From Reichenbachiella sp. 5M10 (GTDB taxonomy: Bacteria > Bacteroidota > Bacteroidia > Cytophagales > Cyclobacteriaceae): a stretch of 64,000 nt of DNA. Under the pieces are notes generated by a model. The model saw only the letters and a list, made by a program, of their open reading frames with translations. It did no database searches and was not told where the DNA came from. Numbering within the stretch: the stretch's first letter is position 1; every line of letters begins with the position of its first letter. Shown here in pieces: positions 33,203 through 43,100 of this stretch. Both the position numbers and the translations under genes were made by a program. The DNA is taken from the NCBI RefSeq assembly GCF_002742335.1, contig NZ_MDGR01000007.1, forward strand, positions 3,972,501 through 4,036,500. Reading direction: 5' to 3'.

Positions 33203-34258
33203 TTGAAGGACTACCTCATCATAGGTCACGGCTTGGCGGGCGCACTATTGTCTCAATCTTTGCTCGACAAAAACCTCCAAATCACTGTCCTAGACACCCC
33301 CCAATCCAACCATAGCTCGACAGTAGCCGCAGGCCTATACAACCCCGTCACTGGTCGAAAAATGGTCAAAACTTGGATGGCCGACGAACATTTTCCTGTC
33401 ATAGAGCCCTTTTACCGCGCCCTTGAAATCAAACTGGGCAGTCGTTTTTTGTACGATATAGGCATTTATCGTCCGTTTGTAAGTTTTGAAGAACAAAACG
33501 ACTGGGATGCCCAACAGTCCGATAGCAAGTATCGCCCATTCATCTCATCTATCCATAAGGAAAGCCACCAAGCCGTCCAGCTCCAAGACCCCTACGGCGG
33601 CATCCATCTGCAGCCTGCTGGCTATATCCGTATTCCACAACTACTCGCAGATAGTCGAGACTACTTGATCACCCGGAATTGCTACCGCGAAGAAAAGTTT
33701 GACGAAGGTCAGTTAACCATCGAACCAGACCATGTCCAATACGGGAAAGAGTCCTATCGACAACTCATCTACTGCAATGGAGTATCGGCCCTTGAAAGCA
33801 AGCTCTTTGGGTGGATACCCCTACGTCCCGTCAAAGGAGAAATCATCCGAGCAGAGATGCATAAAAAAATAGACACCATCTACAACCGCGGAGTGTTTGT
33901 CATCCCGATCGGAAATCATCAAGTACGAATCGGATCCAACTATCAAAACCACTTCGATGACCTATCTCCCACCGAGGCAGCACAAACCGAAATCACAAAA
34001 AAACTGAACAACCTCCTCCACGAACCTACAAAAGTGATAGACATTGTCGCAGGAGTGAGACCTGCCACAAAAGACCGCCGACCAATCATTGGAAAACACC
34101 CCGAATATGAACATATTTATGTTTTCAATGGGTTTGGGTCTAAAGGTGTATCCTTGATTCCTTATTTTACATCCCGATTCATTGCGTTTGTAGAGGACCA
34201 ACAACCGATGTCTCAAGATGTCGATGTTTCGCGATTCTATTCACTCTATTCTTCATAA
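33203..34258 (+). CDS. FAD-dependent oxidoreductase of the DAO (glycine/D-amino acid oxidase) family
   Basis: A 351-residue flavoprotein. The N-terminal dinucleotide fold is DYLIIGHGLAGALLSQSLL, followed by TVAAGLYNPVTGRKMVKTW, a typical DAO motif in Bacteroidota; the C-terminal part has VAGVRPATKDRRPIIGKHP and VFNGFGSKGVSLIPYF, which closes the FAD site. The start is TTG at 33203; no ATG is available that would keep the FAD motif. The substrate is unknown (an amino acid or a sarcosine-like amine). It is divergent from the MBL-fold hydrolase. Confidence 0.88.
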   Translation: MKDYLIIGHGLAGALLSQSLLDKNLQITVLDTPQSNHSSTVAAGLYNPVTGRKMVKTWMADEHFPVIEPFYRALEIKLGSRFLYDIGIYRPFVSFEEQNDWDAQQSDSKYRPFISSIHKESHQAVQLQDPYGGIHLQPAGYIRIPQLLADSRDYLITRNCYREEKFDEGQLTIEPDHVQYGKESYRQLIYCNGVSALESKLFGWIPLRPVKGEIIRAEMHKKIDTIYNRGVFVIPIGNHQVRIGSNYQNHFDDLSPTEAAQTEITKKLNNLLHEPTKVIDIVAGVRPATKDRRPIIGKHPEYEHIYVFNGFGSKGVSLIPYFTSRFIAFVEDQQPMSQDVDVSRFYSLYSS

Positions 34259-34280
34259 GAATACAGATTACTTTATTTGC

Positions 34281-37200
34281 ATGAAATACAGTTTACTTAC
34301 GGTATGTCTTTTGATGTTTGTTTTGTCGGCTCACAGCCAGTACAAGAAACAAACCTTTGGGCAAAACCGCGTGCAATACAAAGAGTTTGAATGGTACTAC
34401 TATGGCACAGAAAACTACGACATTCATTTCTATAGTCAAGGAGAAGAGTACGCCGAAGTAGCCCTAGAATATCTGCAAACGGAATTTGAGGTGATCACCG
34501 ATATGATTGGCTATGCCCCCTTCTCCAAGAGTGAAATCTTCCTCTATAACTCCCACACAGATCTACTCCAAAGCAACATTGGTGTGGGGTCTCCTACCTT
34601 CTCGATAGCGGGAGAAACCAAATTCGTCAAACTCAACGTTGAGATTGCTTACCCTGGCAATATGATGGACTTCAAACGAGAGTTACGCTACAAAATCTCA
34701 AAGATGCTTCTGGAAGACATGATGTTTGGCGGTAGTTTGACGGAGATGTTTCAAAGTAACTACCTGCTTAACTTGCCTCAGTGGTTCATCGACGGAGGAG
34801 TCAACTACATTGCCTACGGTTGGGATGTCAACATGGACGACTATGTGCGAGACTATCTCAAAGAGAAAAAAATAAAAAAATTTTCCAAACTCGAAGGGGA
34901 AATGGCCACACTCGTTGGCCAATCCATTTGGAACTATATCGCTGTAAAGTACGGGCCAAGCAACCTAAGTAATATTCTCAACCTCACACGGATCATTCGA
35001 AACACAGAACATAGTGTGGCAAGTACCTTAGGTATCTCTTTTAGGCAGTTCATGTACGAGTGGGCCGAATTCTATGGCATCCCCAACGAAGAGCTCGAAG
35101 ACAGCTATCTTGAACCTGACAAAGACAACAAATTGGTCGGCGTGACTGGAAATATCACCAAACTGACTGGATTGAAAATCAGCCCTCAAGGAACAAAAAT
35201 GGCCTACATCGAAAACTACAAAGGCAAATATAAAATCATCATTCGAGACATCGAGAAAAACAAAGAGCGTGTTGCCTTCAAAGGAGGCTATCACTCCATC
35301 GACCAAGAAGTCTCCTACAAACTACCGCTCATCGACTGGATCAGCGAGACCCAACTTGGAATCGTACAAACATGGTACGGCAAGAACTTTCTCGTAACCT
35401 ATGACCTGCCCACACGCTCCAAACAGCGCAAATCCATGGTGCGCTTCAATCAAATCAATCATATAGATTTCAACGACAATGGTAAATTGGCCATCATCAG
35501 TGCAGACGTAAAGGGTCAAACAGACCTGTACCTAATCAGCATGCGCAGAAACGCCATCAAACGATTGACCAAAGACAGTTGGGATGACCTCACTCCAGAA
35601 TTCATTCCAGGCACGGATGCCTTTGTATTCAGCTCAAACCGAACCACAGACACCCTCAACATCACCACGCCTGGGATCAATGAAATGCCCGAGCTACTCA
35701 ATCTATTTGCCTACGATCTCGATACGACTGACCAAGTATTGCATCGCATGACCAACACCATTAGCAGCGAGACACAACCTGTACCTGTCAGCAGAGACAA
35801 AGTCTACTTCTTGAGTGACCTCAAAGGCATCAACAACCTCTACGAATACTCTTTTAGTGACAACCTCTACCATCAAGTATCCAATTTTCGTACGAGCCTC
35901 CAGCAATACGACATCAACCCTGTCACTAAAGACTTGACCTACCTCATGCTCAACAATGGAAAATCGAAAATCTACCTTGACCAAGAGTTTGACCTTAACC
36001 AACAACTCTTCACTCCACCAACACTACGACACCAGATGGAGCAGGTCCAGTACATTCGTAAGAAACGAGAAGAGCGTGCAACACAGGAGCTACTAGAGCG
36101 TCAACAAGCCATGCTGCTCGCTGAGCAACAACAAGATTCGATCGATGCGCTCGACAGCACCAAAATGGTAATGGATGAAGCGTTTATCGACACAGACAAT
36201 TACCAATTTGAAGACGACCCTGATGAAGGCTCTGACGACAGCAACCAACGCTTCTCCTTCCTCTCCATCTACGAAAAAATCCAAAAAGAGCCCACAGTGA
36301 CTGGCCCTCTACCCTACGAAACTAGTTTTACGATTGATAACCTCGTTACTTCTTTTACTTTTGACCAACTAAGAGGCTTTGGCATCCTCGTCGAGACACA
36401 AATGACCGACGCACTTGAAAACCACAAATTCAACGGCGGTTTTGTTGCTATCACAGACTTCAAGAGTGGAGACTTCTTTGCTGAATACGATTACTTAAAA
36501 CACACCGTAGATTTCAGCTTTCGGTATGACCGACACGTCATACACGAAGAGGGCTACCGCAATTCCAACGCCTCTGACGACCGAGATATTCTGCAAAAAT
36601 ACAAACTCAACTCCTTTATACTAGGAGCGGCCCTACCCCTATCTGTATCCAGCCGATTTGAAATCAACGGTGGAATGATATTTACCAACTACTACAACAT
36701 CAACCCCAATGTCCTAGGCACACGTCCCGTACCAGAAGGCATCATCCTCGGGTCCAACTACACCTATGCCTCCTTCAAAGCAGCGTGGGTGTTTGACAAC
36801 ACGCTAGTCAATGGGCTCAACCTCTTTGAGGGCATGCGTGGCAAGGTCTCGATTGAGCACAACCAGGCCCTCAATGACAACTCTCGTTCCTTCAGCAATT
36901 TCAACGTAGACTTGCGCCGCTACCAAAAAATCCACCGCGAACTCATCCTCGCAACGCGTGTTTACTATGGCGCCTCCTTTGGCAACCGCCCAATGACGTA
37001 CATGCTCGGAGGCATGGACAACTGGATGTTCAACGACAAGGACAATACAAATCAACCTAGTTCCCCACTCTACTTCAGCAACTACAAAGACAACTCCGAC
37101 ATTTTATTTGCCGAATTTGTCAACCTAAGAGGCTTCAATTTCAATAGATTCAATGGTGACAATGTCCTCACTGCCAACGCAGAGCTTCGCTTCCCAGTCA

Positions 37201-37523
37201 TCAAGTATTTCACACGAGGCACCATCAAATCCAATTTCCTCAGAAACCTACAATTCATCGGGTTCTACGACATAGGCTCTGCTTGGACTGGACTCTCTCC
37301 TTTCAACGAAGACAATACCGTAGACACCAAGCTCGTCAAAGAGCCAGGCTCTCCCTTTGAGGCGATCATCAAAACCAGCCGCAACCCTTGGCTACAAAGC
37401 TATGGATTTGGTGTACGCACTGTGATATTCGGCTATTACCTCCGCTTTGACATGGCCAAACCGATCGAAGACTACCACCAAAAGGACATGAAATTCTACT
37501 TCTCCTTAGGGTATGATTTCTAA
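34281..37523 (+). CDS. Outer-membrane protein with gluzincin-like remnant, PD40 beta-propeller and Omp85-type barrel
   Basis: A 1080-residue protein with a signal peptide (MKYSLLTVCLLMFVLSAHSQ; start at ATG 34281, since the longer form overlaps the previous gene). Residues about 30-270 look like a peptidase-MA/gluzincin domain, seen by PQWFIDGGVNYIAYG, but no HExxH motif is present: the place reads LLEDMMFG. Residues about 290-560 contain PD40/TolB-type blades (LKISPQGTKMAYI, DLTPEFIPGTDAFVFSSNR). After a charged linker, residues about 690-1080 form a BamA/Omp85-type barrel, with the signature FVNLRGFNFNRFNGDN, AELRFPVI and a terminal Phe. It is a family typical of Bacteroidota, often named TolB-like, without an established function. 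Confidence 0.82.
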   Translation: MKYSLLTVCLLMFVLSAHSQYKKQTFGQNRVQYKEFEWYYYGTENYDIHFYSQGEEYAEVALEYLQTEFEVITDMIGYAPFSKSEIFLYNSHTDLLQSNIGVGSPTFSIAGETKFVKLNVEIAYPGNMMDFKRELRYKISKMLLEDMMFGGSLTEMFQSNYLLNLPQWFIDGGVNYIAYGWDVNMDDYVRDYLKEKKIKKFSKLEGEMATLVGQSIWNYIAVKYGPSNLSNILNLTRIIRNTEHSVASTLGISFRQFMYEWAEFYGIPNEELEDSYLEPDKDNKLVGVTGNITKLTGLKISPQGTKMAYIENYKGKYKIIIRDIEKNKERVAFKGGYHSIDQEVSYKLPLIDWISETQLGIVQTWYGKNFLVTYDLPTRSKQRKSMVRFNQINHIDFNDNGKLAIISADVKGQTDLYLISMRRNAIKRLTKDSWDDLTPEFIPGTDAFVFSSNRTTDTLNITTPGINEMPELLNLFAYDLDTTDQVLHRMTNTISSETQPVPVSRDKVYFLSDLKGINNLYEYSFSDNLYHQVSNFRTSLQQYDINPVTKDLTYLMLNNGKSKIYLDQEFDLNQQLFTPPTLRHQMEQVQYIRKKREERATQELLERQQAMLLAEQQQDSIDALDSTKMVMDEAFIDTDNYQFEDDPDEGSDDSNQRFSFLSIYEKIQKEPTVTGPLPYETSFTIDNLVTSFTFDQLRGFGILVETQMTDALENHKFNGGFVAITDFKSGDFFAEYDYLKHTVDFSFRYDRHVIHEEGYRNSNASDDRDILQKYKLNSFILGAALPLSVSSRFEINGGMIFTNYYNINPNVLGTRPVPEGIILGSNYTYASFKAAWVFDNTLVNGLNLFEGMRGKVSIEHNQALNDNSRSFSNFNVDLRRYQKIHRELILATRVYYGASFGNRPMTYMLGGMDNWMFNDKDNTNQPSSPLYFSNYKDNSDILFAEFVNLRGFNFNRFNGDNVLTANAELRFPVIKYFTRGTIKSNFLRNLQFIGFYDIGSAWTGLSPFNEDNTVDTKLVKEPGSPFEAIIKTSRNPWLQSYGFGVRTVIFGYYLRFDMAKPIEDYHQKDMKFYFSLGYDF

Positions 37524-37571
37524 GCCTTGTTTTACATTTTTTATCCTCCCAATAATTCTCGATTTTTGCAC

Positions 37572-38447
37572 ATGACGAAATCAATGACAGGCTATGGCCA
37601 TGCGAGTTTTGAAAACGATCAAATCAGCATACAAGTGGAAATCAGAACACTTAATTCCAAATTTTTAGATATTGGAGCCAAGATACCCAAGGAAATATCA
37701 GCCTTGGAAAATGACCTCAGAAAGATCATCTCCGATCGCCTCATCCGAGGAAAAGTCAATTTCAACGTGGACATCACGGCCAAGTCCAAGCTCAACCAAG
37801 CTCCAAAAATAGACCCTGAGCTGTTTCGTCACTACAAAGAGCAAATCCTCAGTGTCACGCAAGACATGACGCTCTCAGATGCCGACATCCTCTACAGCAT
37901 CATGAAAACCGGAGATATCTACGAGCAACCAGAAAACAAAAAAGAGATCGCAGATAAGGCTACCATGGTCCGCCTCGTCGAGCAAGCACTGGATCAATGT
38001 GATGCCTTTCGTCTACAAGAAGGCAACTCTGTAGAGATCGCCCTGAAATCATTCGCAGACAGCATCTCACTACGTCTAGATGCTATCAAAATCAAAGATC
38101 CAGAGCGCATGATACACATCAAAGAGCGAATCAACGAGGGACTTAAAGAATTGAGCGCCTCAGAAAAATCTGACCCCAACCGCTTCGAGCAAGAATTGAT
38201 CTATTACATCGAAAAACTTGATATTTCAGAAGAGATTGTACGTCTAGAGAATCACTTGCAGTTTTTTCACAGCACGTTGGACGAACATGAATCTCAAGGC
38301 AAAAAACTAGGGTTCATCAGTCAAGAAATGGGTCGAGAGATCAACACCATAGGCTCTAAAGCCAACAACTCTGACATCCAGAAGCTCGTTGTGGAAATGA
38401 AAGATGAACTTGAAAAAATTAAAGAGCAGGTTCTCAATATCATCTAG
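37572..38447 (+). CDS. yicC: YicC family endoribonuclease
   Basis: A 291-residue protein. It starts MTKSMTGYGHASFE, the family's N-terminal signature, with TLNSKFLDIGAKIP next and the C-terminal EQELIYYIEKLDISEEIVRLENHL/KKLGFISQEMGREINT block typical of YicC and DUF1732. The shorter start at 37572 is chosen because of this signature; the 15-residue extension upstream has no family support. E. coli YicC is a RNase acting on small RNA and mRNA; here that is family inference. The gene usually precedes gmk, but not in this genome. It ends in a bidirectional terminator shared with the convergent tonB. Confidence 0.93.
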   Translation: MTKSMTGYGHASFENDQISIQVEIRTLNSKFLDIGAKIPKEISALENDLRKIISDRLIRGKVNFNVDITAKSKLNQAPKIDPELFRHYKEQILSVTQDMTLSDADILYSIMKTGDIYEQPENKKEIADKATMVRLVEQALDQCDAFRLQEGNSVEIALKSFADSISLRLDAIKIKDPERMIHIKERINEGLKELSASEKSDPNRFEQELIYYIEKLDISEEIVRLENHLQFFHSTLDEHESQGKKLGFISQEMGREINTIGSKANNSDIQKLVVEMKDELEKIKEQVLNII

Positions 38448-38470
38448 ATCTTTAGCGTCTTGAAAAATAA

Positions 38471-38516
38471 GGCACAAAAAAAGTGCTGAGGAAATCCTCA
38501 GCACTTTTTTTGTGCC
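38471..38516. terminator. Bidirectional intrinsic terminator (46-base palindrome) between yicC and tonB
   Basis: Bases 38471-38491 and 38496-38516 form a perfect inverted repeat of 21 bp with a 4-base loop AAAT. Its GC core CTGAGG/CCTCAG and flanking A/T tracts give a hairpin with a T run in both directions. It serves the convergent yicC and tonB genes. Confidence 0.9.
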
Positions 38517-38532
38517 TTTACTAGCCTATGCC

Positions 38533-39207
38533 TTAGCTCAGCTTGAACGTGATAGGTAGAATCATTCTCACCTTCACTGCTCTACCTCTTTGTTTACCTG
38601 GCTTCCACTTTGGAGCACCTTGCAATACTCTCACAGCTTCTTCGTCACATCCAGCTCCGATGCCTTTGATCGCTCTCACCTCAGTGATCGTACCGTCTTT
38701 GTCTACTACGAACTGTACGAATACTCTACCTTCGATACCCATTCTTCTCGCTTGGTTAGGGTACTTCATAGACTTACCTACGTACTTGTAGAATGCCGCC
38801 ATACCACCGGGAGGTGCTGGCTGATCCTCTACGATATCGAATACTTCATCAGCCACTTCTTCTTCTGGCTCTTCTTCAAATACAATATCTTCGATGACAG
38901 TTTCTTCCGTGATTTCCACATCCAATTCCACTTCGATCTCTTCCTCGATCTCTTCCTCATCTGGAACCTCTACGATCTTAGGCAATTCGATTTTCGGTGG
39001 GGGTGGAGGGGGTTGCTCCGTTGGAGGAATCTCCATAATGTCTTCAAAATCATCATCCACCTGCCCTAAGTCGACCAATTCGCCATCATCATAAAACTTC
39101 CATTCGAATGCAGATATGATGAGCAACAAACTGATAGCAAGCCCGATGTTAAAAAACATCCCGCTCTTTCTCTCAAGGGCAATCTTCGGGTTCTTTTTTA
39201 CCTCCAT
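38533..39207 (-). CDS. tonB: Energy transducer TonB
   Basis: A 224-residue protein with the start at 39207 (MEVKKNPKIALERKSG, typical of Bacteroidota TonB). One N-terminal membrane anchor is IGLAISLLLIISAF; a periplasmic linker rich in Pro, Glu and Val follows (PPTEQPPPPPPKIEL, then acidic repeats). The C-terminal TonB domain (about 135-224) has YPNQARRMGIEGRVFVQFVV and WKPGKQRGRAVKVRM. It carries proton-motive energy to outer-membrane TonB-dependent receptors. exbB and exbD are not in the window. A perfect -7 element is upstream. Confidence 0.95.
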   Translation of the reverse strand: MEVKKNPKIALERKSGMFFNIGLAISLLLIISAFEWKFYDDGELVDLGQVDDDFEDIMEIPPTEQPPPPPPKIELPKIVEVPDEEEIEEEIEVELDVEITEETVIEDIVFEEEPEEEVADEVFDIVEDQPAPPGGMAAFYKYVGKSMKYPNQARRMGIEGRVFVQFVVDKDGTITEVRAIKGIGAGCDEEAVRVLQGAPKWKPGKQRGRAVKVRMILPITFKLS

Positions 39208-39253
39208 GCTCTTATATTTAGTTTTCTCAAATTCAGTTAACAATAAGTAACTT

Positions 39254-39261
39254 CAAATATA
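39254..39261 (-). promoter_or_regulatory. Predicted -7 element of tonB
   Basis: On the minus strand TATATTTG matches TAnnTTTG exactly, 46 bases before the chosen tonB start codon. The -33 position is weak. Confidence 0.4.
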
Positions 39262-39285
39262 CACAACAGATGCAGAATTCCACAT

Positions 39286-39657
39286 TTATTGATTTATTTT
39301 CCAATACTTTGTCAAGTATGCTCCAGCTACTCCTCCCAACACATCTACGATGAAGTCCGCGAAGTCTGCTTGTCGGCCTTCGACATAGCGCTGCAACCAC
39401 TCTGAGCCTCCAGCAAGGGCCAGTAAAAACACGCCTCCAACTACCCACAACCGGCCCCAAGTAGCCCGAGAAAATAGAGAGATTTGACCGAGAGCCGCCC
39501 AGACAAAAAACAATCCAAAATGGACAACTTTATCAAAATGAGGGATTTGGCTCAACAGACCATGATCTCCATCATCTTTGCGCAACAACAAAAAAAGGAT
39601 GGCACCTGTCCATCCTATAAATAATATGCTATAATATCTTGACTTGACCCGTGCCAA
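39286..39657 (-). CDS. VanZ-like family membrane protein
   Basis: A 123-residue membrane protein with four predicted membrane segments, e.g. SILFIGWTGAILFLLL, VVHFGLFFVWAALGQ and LWVVGGVFLLALAGG, and the VanZ-type motifs DKVVHF and EWLQRYVEGRQADFADF(I). It belongs to the group first seen in teicoplanin resistance, but in chromosomal settings like this one its function is unknown. The start is TTG at 39657, directly after the gcvH stop codon; the gene is the second of a gcvH-vanZ unit. Confidence 0.85.
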   Translation of the reverse strand: MARVKSRYYSILFIGWTGAILFLLLRKDDGDHGLLSQIPHFDKVVHFGLFFVWAALGQISLFSRATWGRLWVVGGVFLLALAGGSEWLQRYVEGRQADFADFIVDVLGGVAGAYLTKYWKINQ

Positions 39658-40038
39658 TTACTGCCCGATCAACTCTTTATAAGCCTCTGCAGACAGTAAA
39701 TCATCCGCCTCAGCCAAATCCGAAACTTTGATCTTGATCATCCAACCATCATCGTATGGGTCAGAGTTGACCAATTCGGGTTCACTTTCCAACTCTTCGT
39801 TGAACTCCAATACCTCTCCTGATACGGGCATGAACAAATCCGAAACCGTCTTGACCGCTTCGATCGTTCCAAAAAGCTCTCCTTTTGCGATCGTCTCCCC
39901 TTCGGTCTCGATCTCGACATAGACGATGTCTCCTAGCTCTCCTTGTGCAAAATCAGTAATCCCAACAGTGGCTACATCCCCTTCTATGCTGACCCATTCG
40001 TGATCTGCTGTGTATTTCAAATGATCCGGAATATTCAT
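39658..40038 (-). CDS. gcvH: Glycine cleavage system H protein
   Basis: A 126-residue lipoyl carrier protein (start at 40038, [16 protein letters not shown]). The lipoyl domain has the conserved [15 protein letters not shown] block and the lipoylated lysine in [15 protein letters not shown]. It shuttles the aminomethyl group between the P, T and L proteins; gcvP and gcvT are not near. It lies between sprA (about 110 bases upstream) and the vanZ-like gene. The order sprA-gcvH-vanZ-tonB occurs in many Bacteroidota. Confidence 0.96.
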   Translation of the reverse strand: MNIPDHLKYTADHEWVSIEGDVATVGITDFAQGELGDIVYVEIETEGETIAKGELFGTIEAVKTVSDLFMPVSGEVLEFNEELESEPELVNSDPYDDGWMIKIKVSDLAEADDLLSAEAYKELIGQ

Positions 40039-40074
40039 TTTTGAATTGTTTTTGTTTTTCAATTAATAAGGTCT

Positions 40075-40082
40075 CAAAAATA
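40075..40082 (-). promoter_or_regulatory. Predicted -7 element of gcvH
   Basis: On the minus strand TATTTTTG matches TAnnTTTG exactly, 36 bases before the gcvH start. It lies in the 105-base gap after sprA, so gcvH probably has its own promoter. Confidence 0.45.
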
Positions 40083-40143
40083 AGCCTTAATTATAAATTA
40101 TTCGCTTGACACCCTCAGAATCCTTACGTCACCCAATCCATTA

Positions 40144-43100
40144 TTATTGTGCCAAACTGAAGCGTATCTGAACACCAAATGCGGATGAAGACCGATTGTA
40201 CGAACTAGAAATCTTGGGTTCATTGATGTTCTTCTCAAAATACATGGTCAAATTGAGCTTTTGATTTGCCACAAAACTCAAAGTTGGCCTCACCTGATAG
40301 TTGATATTTCCATCTGTGATCGTGCTGACATCTTCTATTTTGCGCTGAACTGTTTTGGTATCTCTTACTGTGAAGGTCATTCTAAACTGAATCTGGTTGT
40401 CCAAGACGATGGTCCTACCCTGTACTTTAAAAGGAATTTTGAACTTGTCTCTGGTAATCCCAATATCAAAGGAAACATTATTGCTCTTGATTTCGGTAAG
40501 CTGGGAGTTGGATAGATCAAACTTGAGACTCCTCTCCTTGGCGTAATCAACTTTACCCGTGACCATTCCTTTGGTCCGAACACTCACCCCAATCAGCGGC
40601 GAAAAACGCTCAATTACATCTACTTGATTGATAATATAGACAGGCACCAATGACCCATTGTCCTTGACTGTAGCTGTCGGATAGTCGAGGATATTGTTCG
40701 TCAAGTCCAACACGTTGACGTCTTGATATTTCAGCGAATTGGTGTAGTTGGTAATACTAAATGTAGAGGTATAGGCATGAGTCAGATTGATGGAGGTGAA
40801 GACTTCTTTGATCCCAGCTAGTTTGCTCAGTCCCGCATAATCTACTCGCCAATTGGGCATCGGTAATTTAGGGAACGGCAACATCGATACCGTCTGAGCA
40901 CTCCTATCCGTATAAGCAGCGATAAAGGCCGGTATCAAGACGTCCTGTGAGCCTGTATCATACTCCTGCCCTTGACTCCTCCACCGGTCCCAGATGATGT
41001 CACGATTCTCTACAAACTGTTCAAAGACCTTGGACACATTGTCTGCGCCATCTTTGTCAAAAGCAGTCATGATCGGCAGGAATGAAACCGTATAACTACC
41101 TGATCGAGTCGGCGTAAGGGAGTTGTAGGTATTGACAGTTGTACTGTCCCAACGATAAATTTCTTGGTATTCGGCATTGTTGCTGCGCTTGGCATCCACC
41201 TGCACACGAAAATCCTTGAATGGCTCGATAGCCGCTCTCAAATTAATGTCTTCTGTTCTGGTCTGGACAAAAGGCGCAGTGAAAAGTCCATTTTTGACTA
41301 GCCATTCCTGCCGAGCCGCTCGAATTCTAATGTCCGGATCCTGGTCTCCCAGTACAAACCCCCAGCCTGGTGCACTAAAATCACGGTCCATTCCTAGCAT
41401 ATACGGAGTGGGCAACATCCCTGGCAAAGAAGTCGACTCCCGCAGACCAAAAGTCATATTGATAGAACGGACAGCCATAATCATACGCAGGATACCCTTG
41501 AACGCATCCACCCCTCCACTGGTGCGCACAGTATCGTAGCGTGAAGTACGAGAGCGGGATTGTGGTTTGTTGATACTACTCAAGTATTTAGATTTATTGT
41601 AGAGGCGCACCAAATCGACTTTCCCCGTCAAGTCCTGAGTGCGCTGATTTTCAATCACGTTACCAAACTCCTCTACTTGATTGATGTTGCCCCCAACCCA
41701 TGAATAGTCTACGGCATATCGGTAATCGGCACTCACCCAATCTGTCAAAGGCAACTTGTCTAATGGCAAACGATAGTTGAGGCTGATGTTTTGATTGAAG
41801 GTCTTGATCCGCCCAAGTCTCTTGAGGTTATTGATCACAGAATCTCTCTTAGCTTTGGTGTCCAAATCTCCCTCGGGTTCGTCAATGATAGCTCTGACAG
41901 TAGCGTTGTAGTTGAGGCTGAGATTACGAAACAAGCTCCACCGGAGGTTATAGGTTCGGTCAAAATTAAAATACTTCTCAAAATTAGGGTCAATACCCGT
42001 AGTGGTTAAATCAGAATTTCTCAACTGTGTCTTTTGAAAACGCCTATCCACAGATGCCCTCACTGAGAAACTGTTAGGCAAGGGGCTAAAATTGATATCC
42101 TTGATCAACTGTAAATACGGACTACTAAAGGCCTTCGATTTTTTGAAGGGCTCCACACTCGGTGCCTTGGTGGTGTAATTGTACGCCACACCCCCAGAGT
42201 ACTGCTTGGTTACTTTTTTGGCTGTATTGACGTTGGATGACTTCTGCTCTGAGAAAGAATAATTGAAAGAGAAATTCTCAATATCGTAGACATGGCTCTT
42301 CGCATCCTCCTTCACCTTTTCTTTGTGTACATTGATAAAATTGATACTTCTGTTGGTCGTCTGAGAAATCACCTTCTTCTTGTAATCATCCTTTTCTTCC
42401 TGCGTATTGTATTTTTGAAGGGATGCCTCCAAAGGAATATCATTGTCCAACGGGTCATAACGTGGAGTCTGCGTGGATTTAGACGTGCTCACAAACATCG
42501 GAATTTTGATTCCTGTCTCTGCAGGAATCAATTTGTCCACATTGATGTTGGCCGAAAGGTCGTACTCAAAGGTTTCTTCTCTGGTACGCTCCGAAATCTG
42601 GTCCTGAATACTACCAAAGCCCACCGAAGTATATCGCGTCGCAGCATTGAGTGTCGCAAAATCAGCTAGCTGCACATTCACCTGAGCGTTGGCGGCCCAG
42701 CCCTTTTCATCGTCAAAGTCCGTAACACGCATTTCGTTGGCCCAAATACAAACTGACTTGGACTGCTGATCAGGTGTCGACGGGTTACGTATACCGATCA
42801 TCATATCGGTGACTCCACTCAACTTTGGGTTACCGATGATGGTCACTGTATAGTCCAGCCCCAACGAATCTGGATTTGGCGTATAACGAGAAGTCACATC
42901 ATAATCTTCAGCATTTCTAGCGGACTTTACAGCATATAGATCGTTGAAAGCAATATTGATCTCATTGGCCGATGGCCAAACGTCCTCTGCCGTATAACTG
43001 GACAAGCCGTCTGGGGTAATCTTGAGCGGGACCTCTACTTCATAATAGTTTTGCGTCTGATCAAAACCTAAGCGAATGAAAGCTGTCACCTCATCGTCTC

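Noticed and set aside
34218-34280. Longer N-terminus of the PD40/Omp85 protein
   Set aside because: It overlaps the FAD oxidoreductase gene by 41 bases and would hide the signal peptide; the ATG at 34281 gives a typical one.
36091-36290. Coiled-coil or separate gene within the PD40/Omp85 frame
   Set aside because: The charged stretch is only the linker between propeller and barrel; the frame is continuous.
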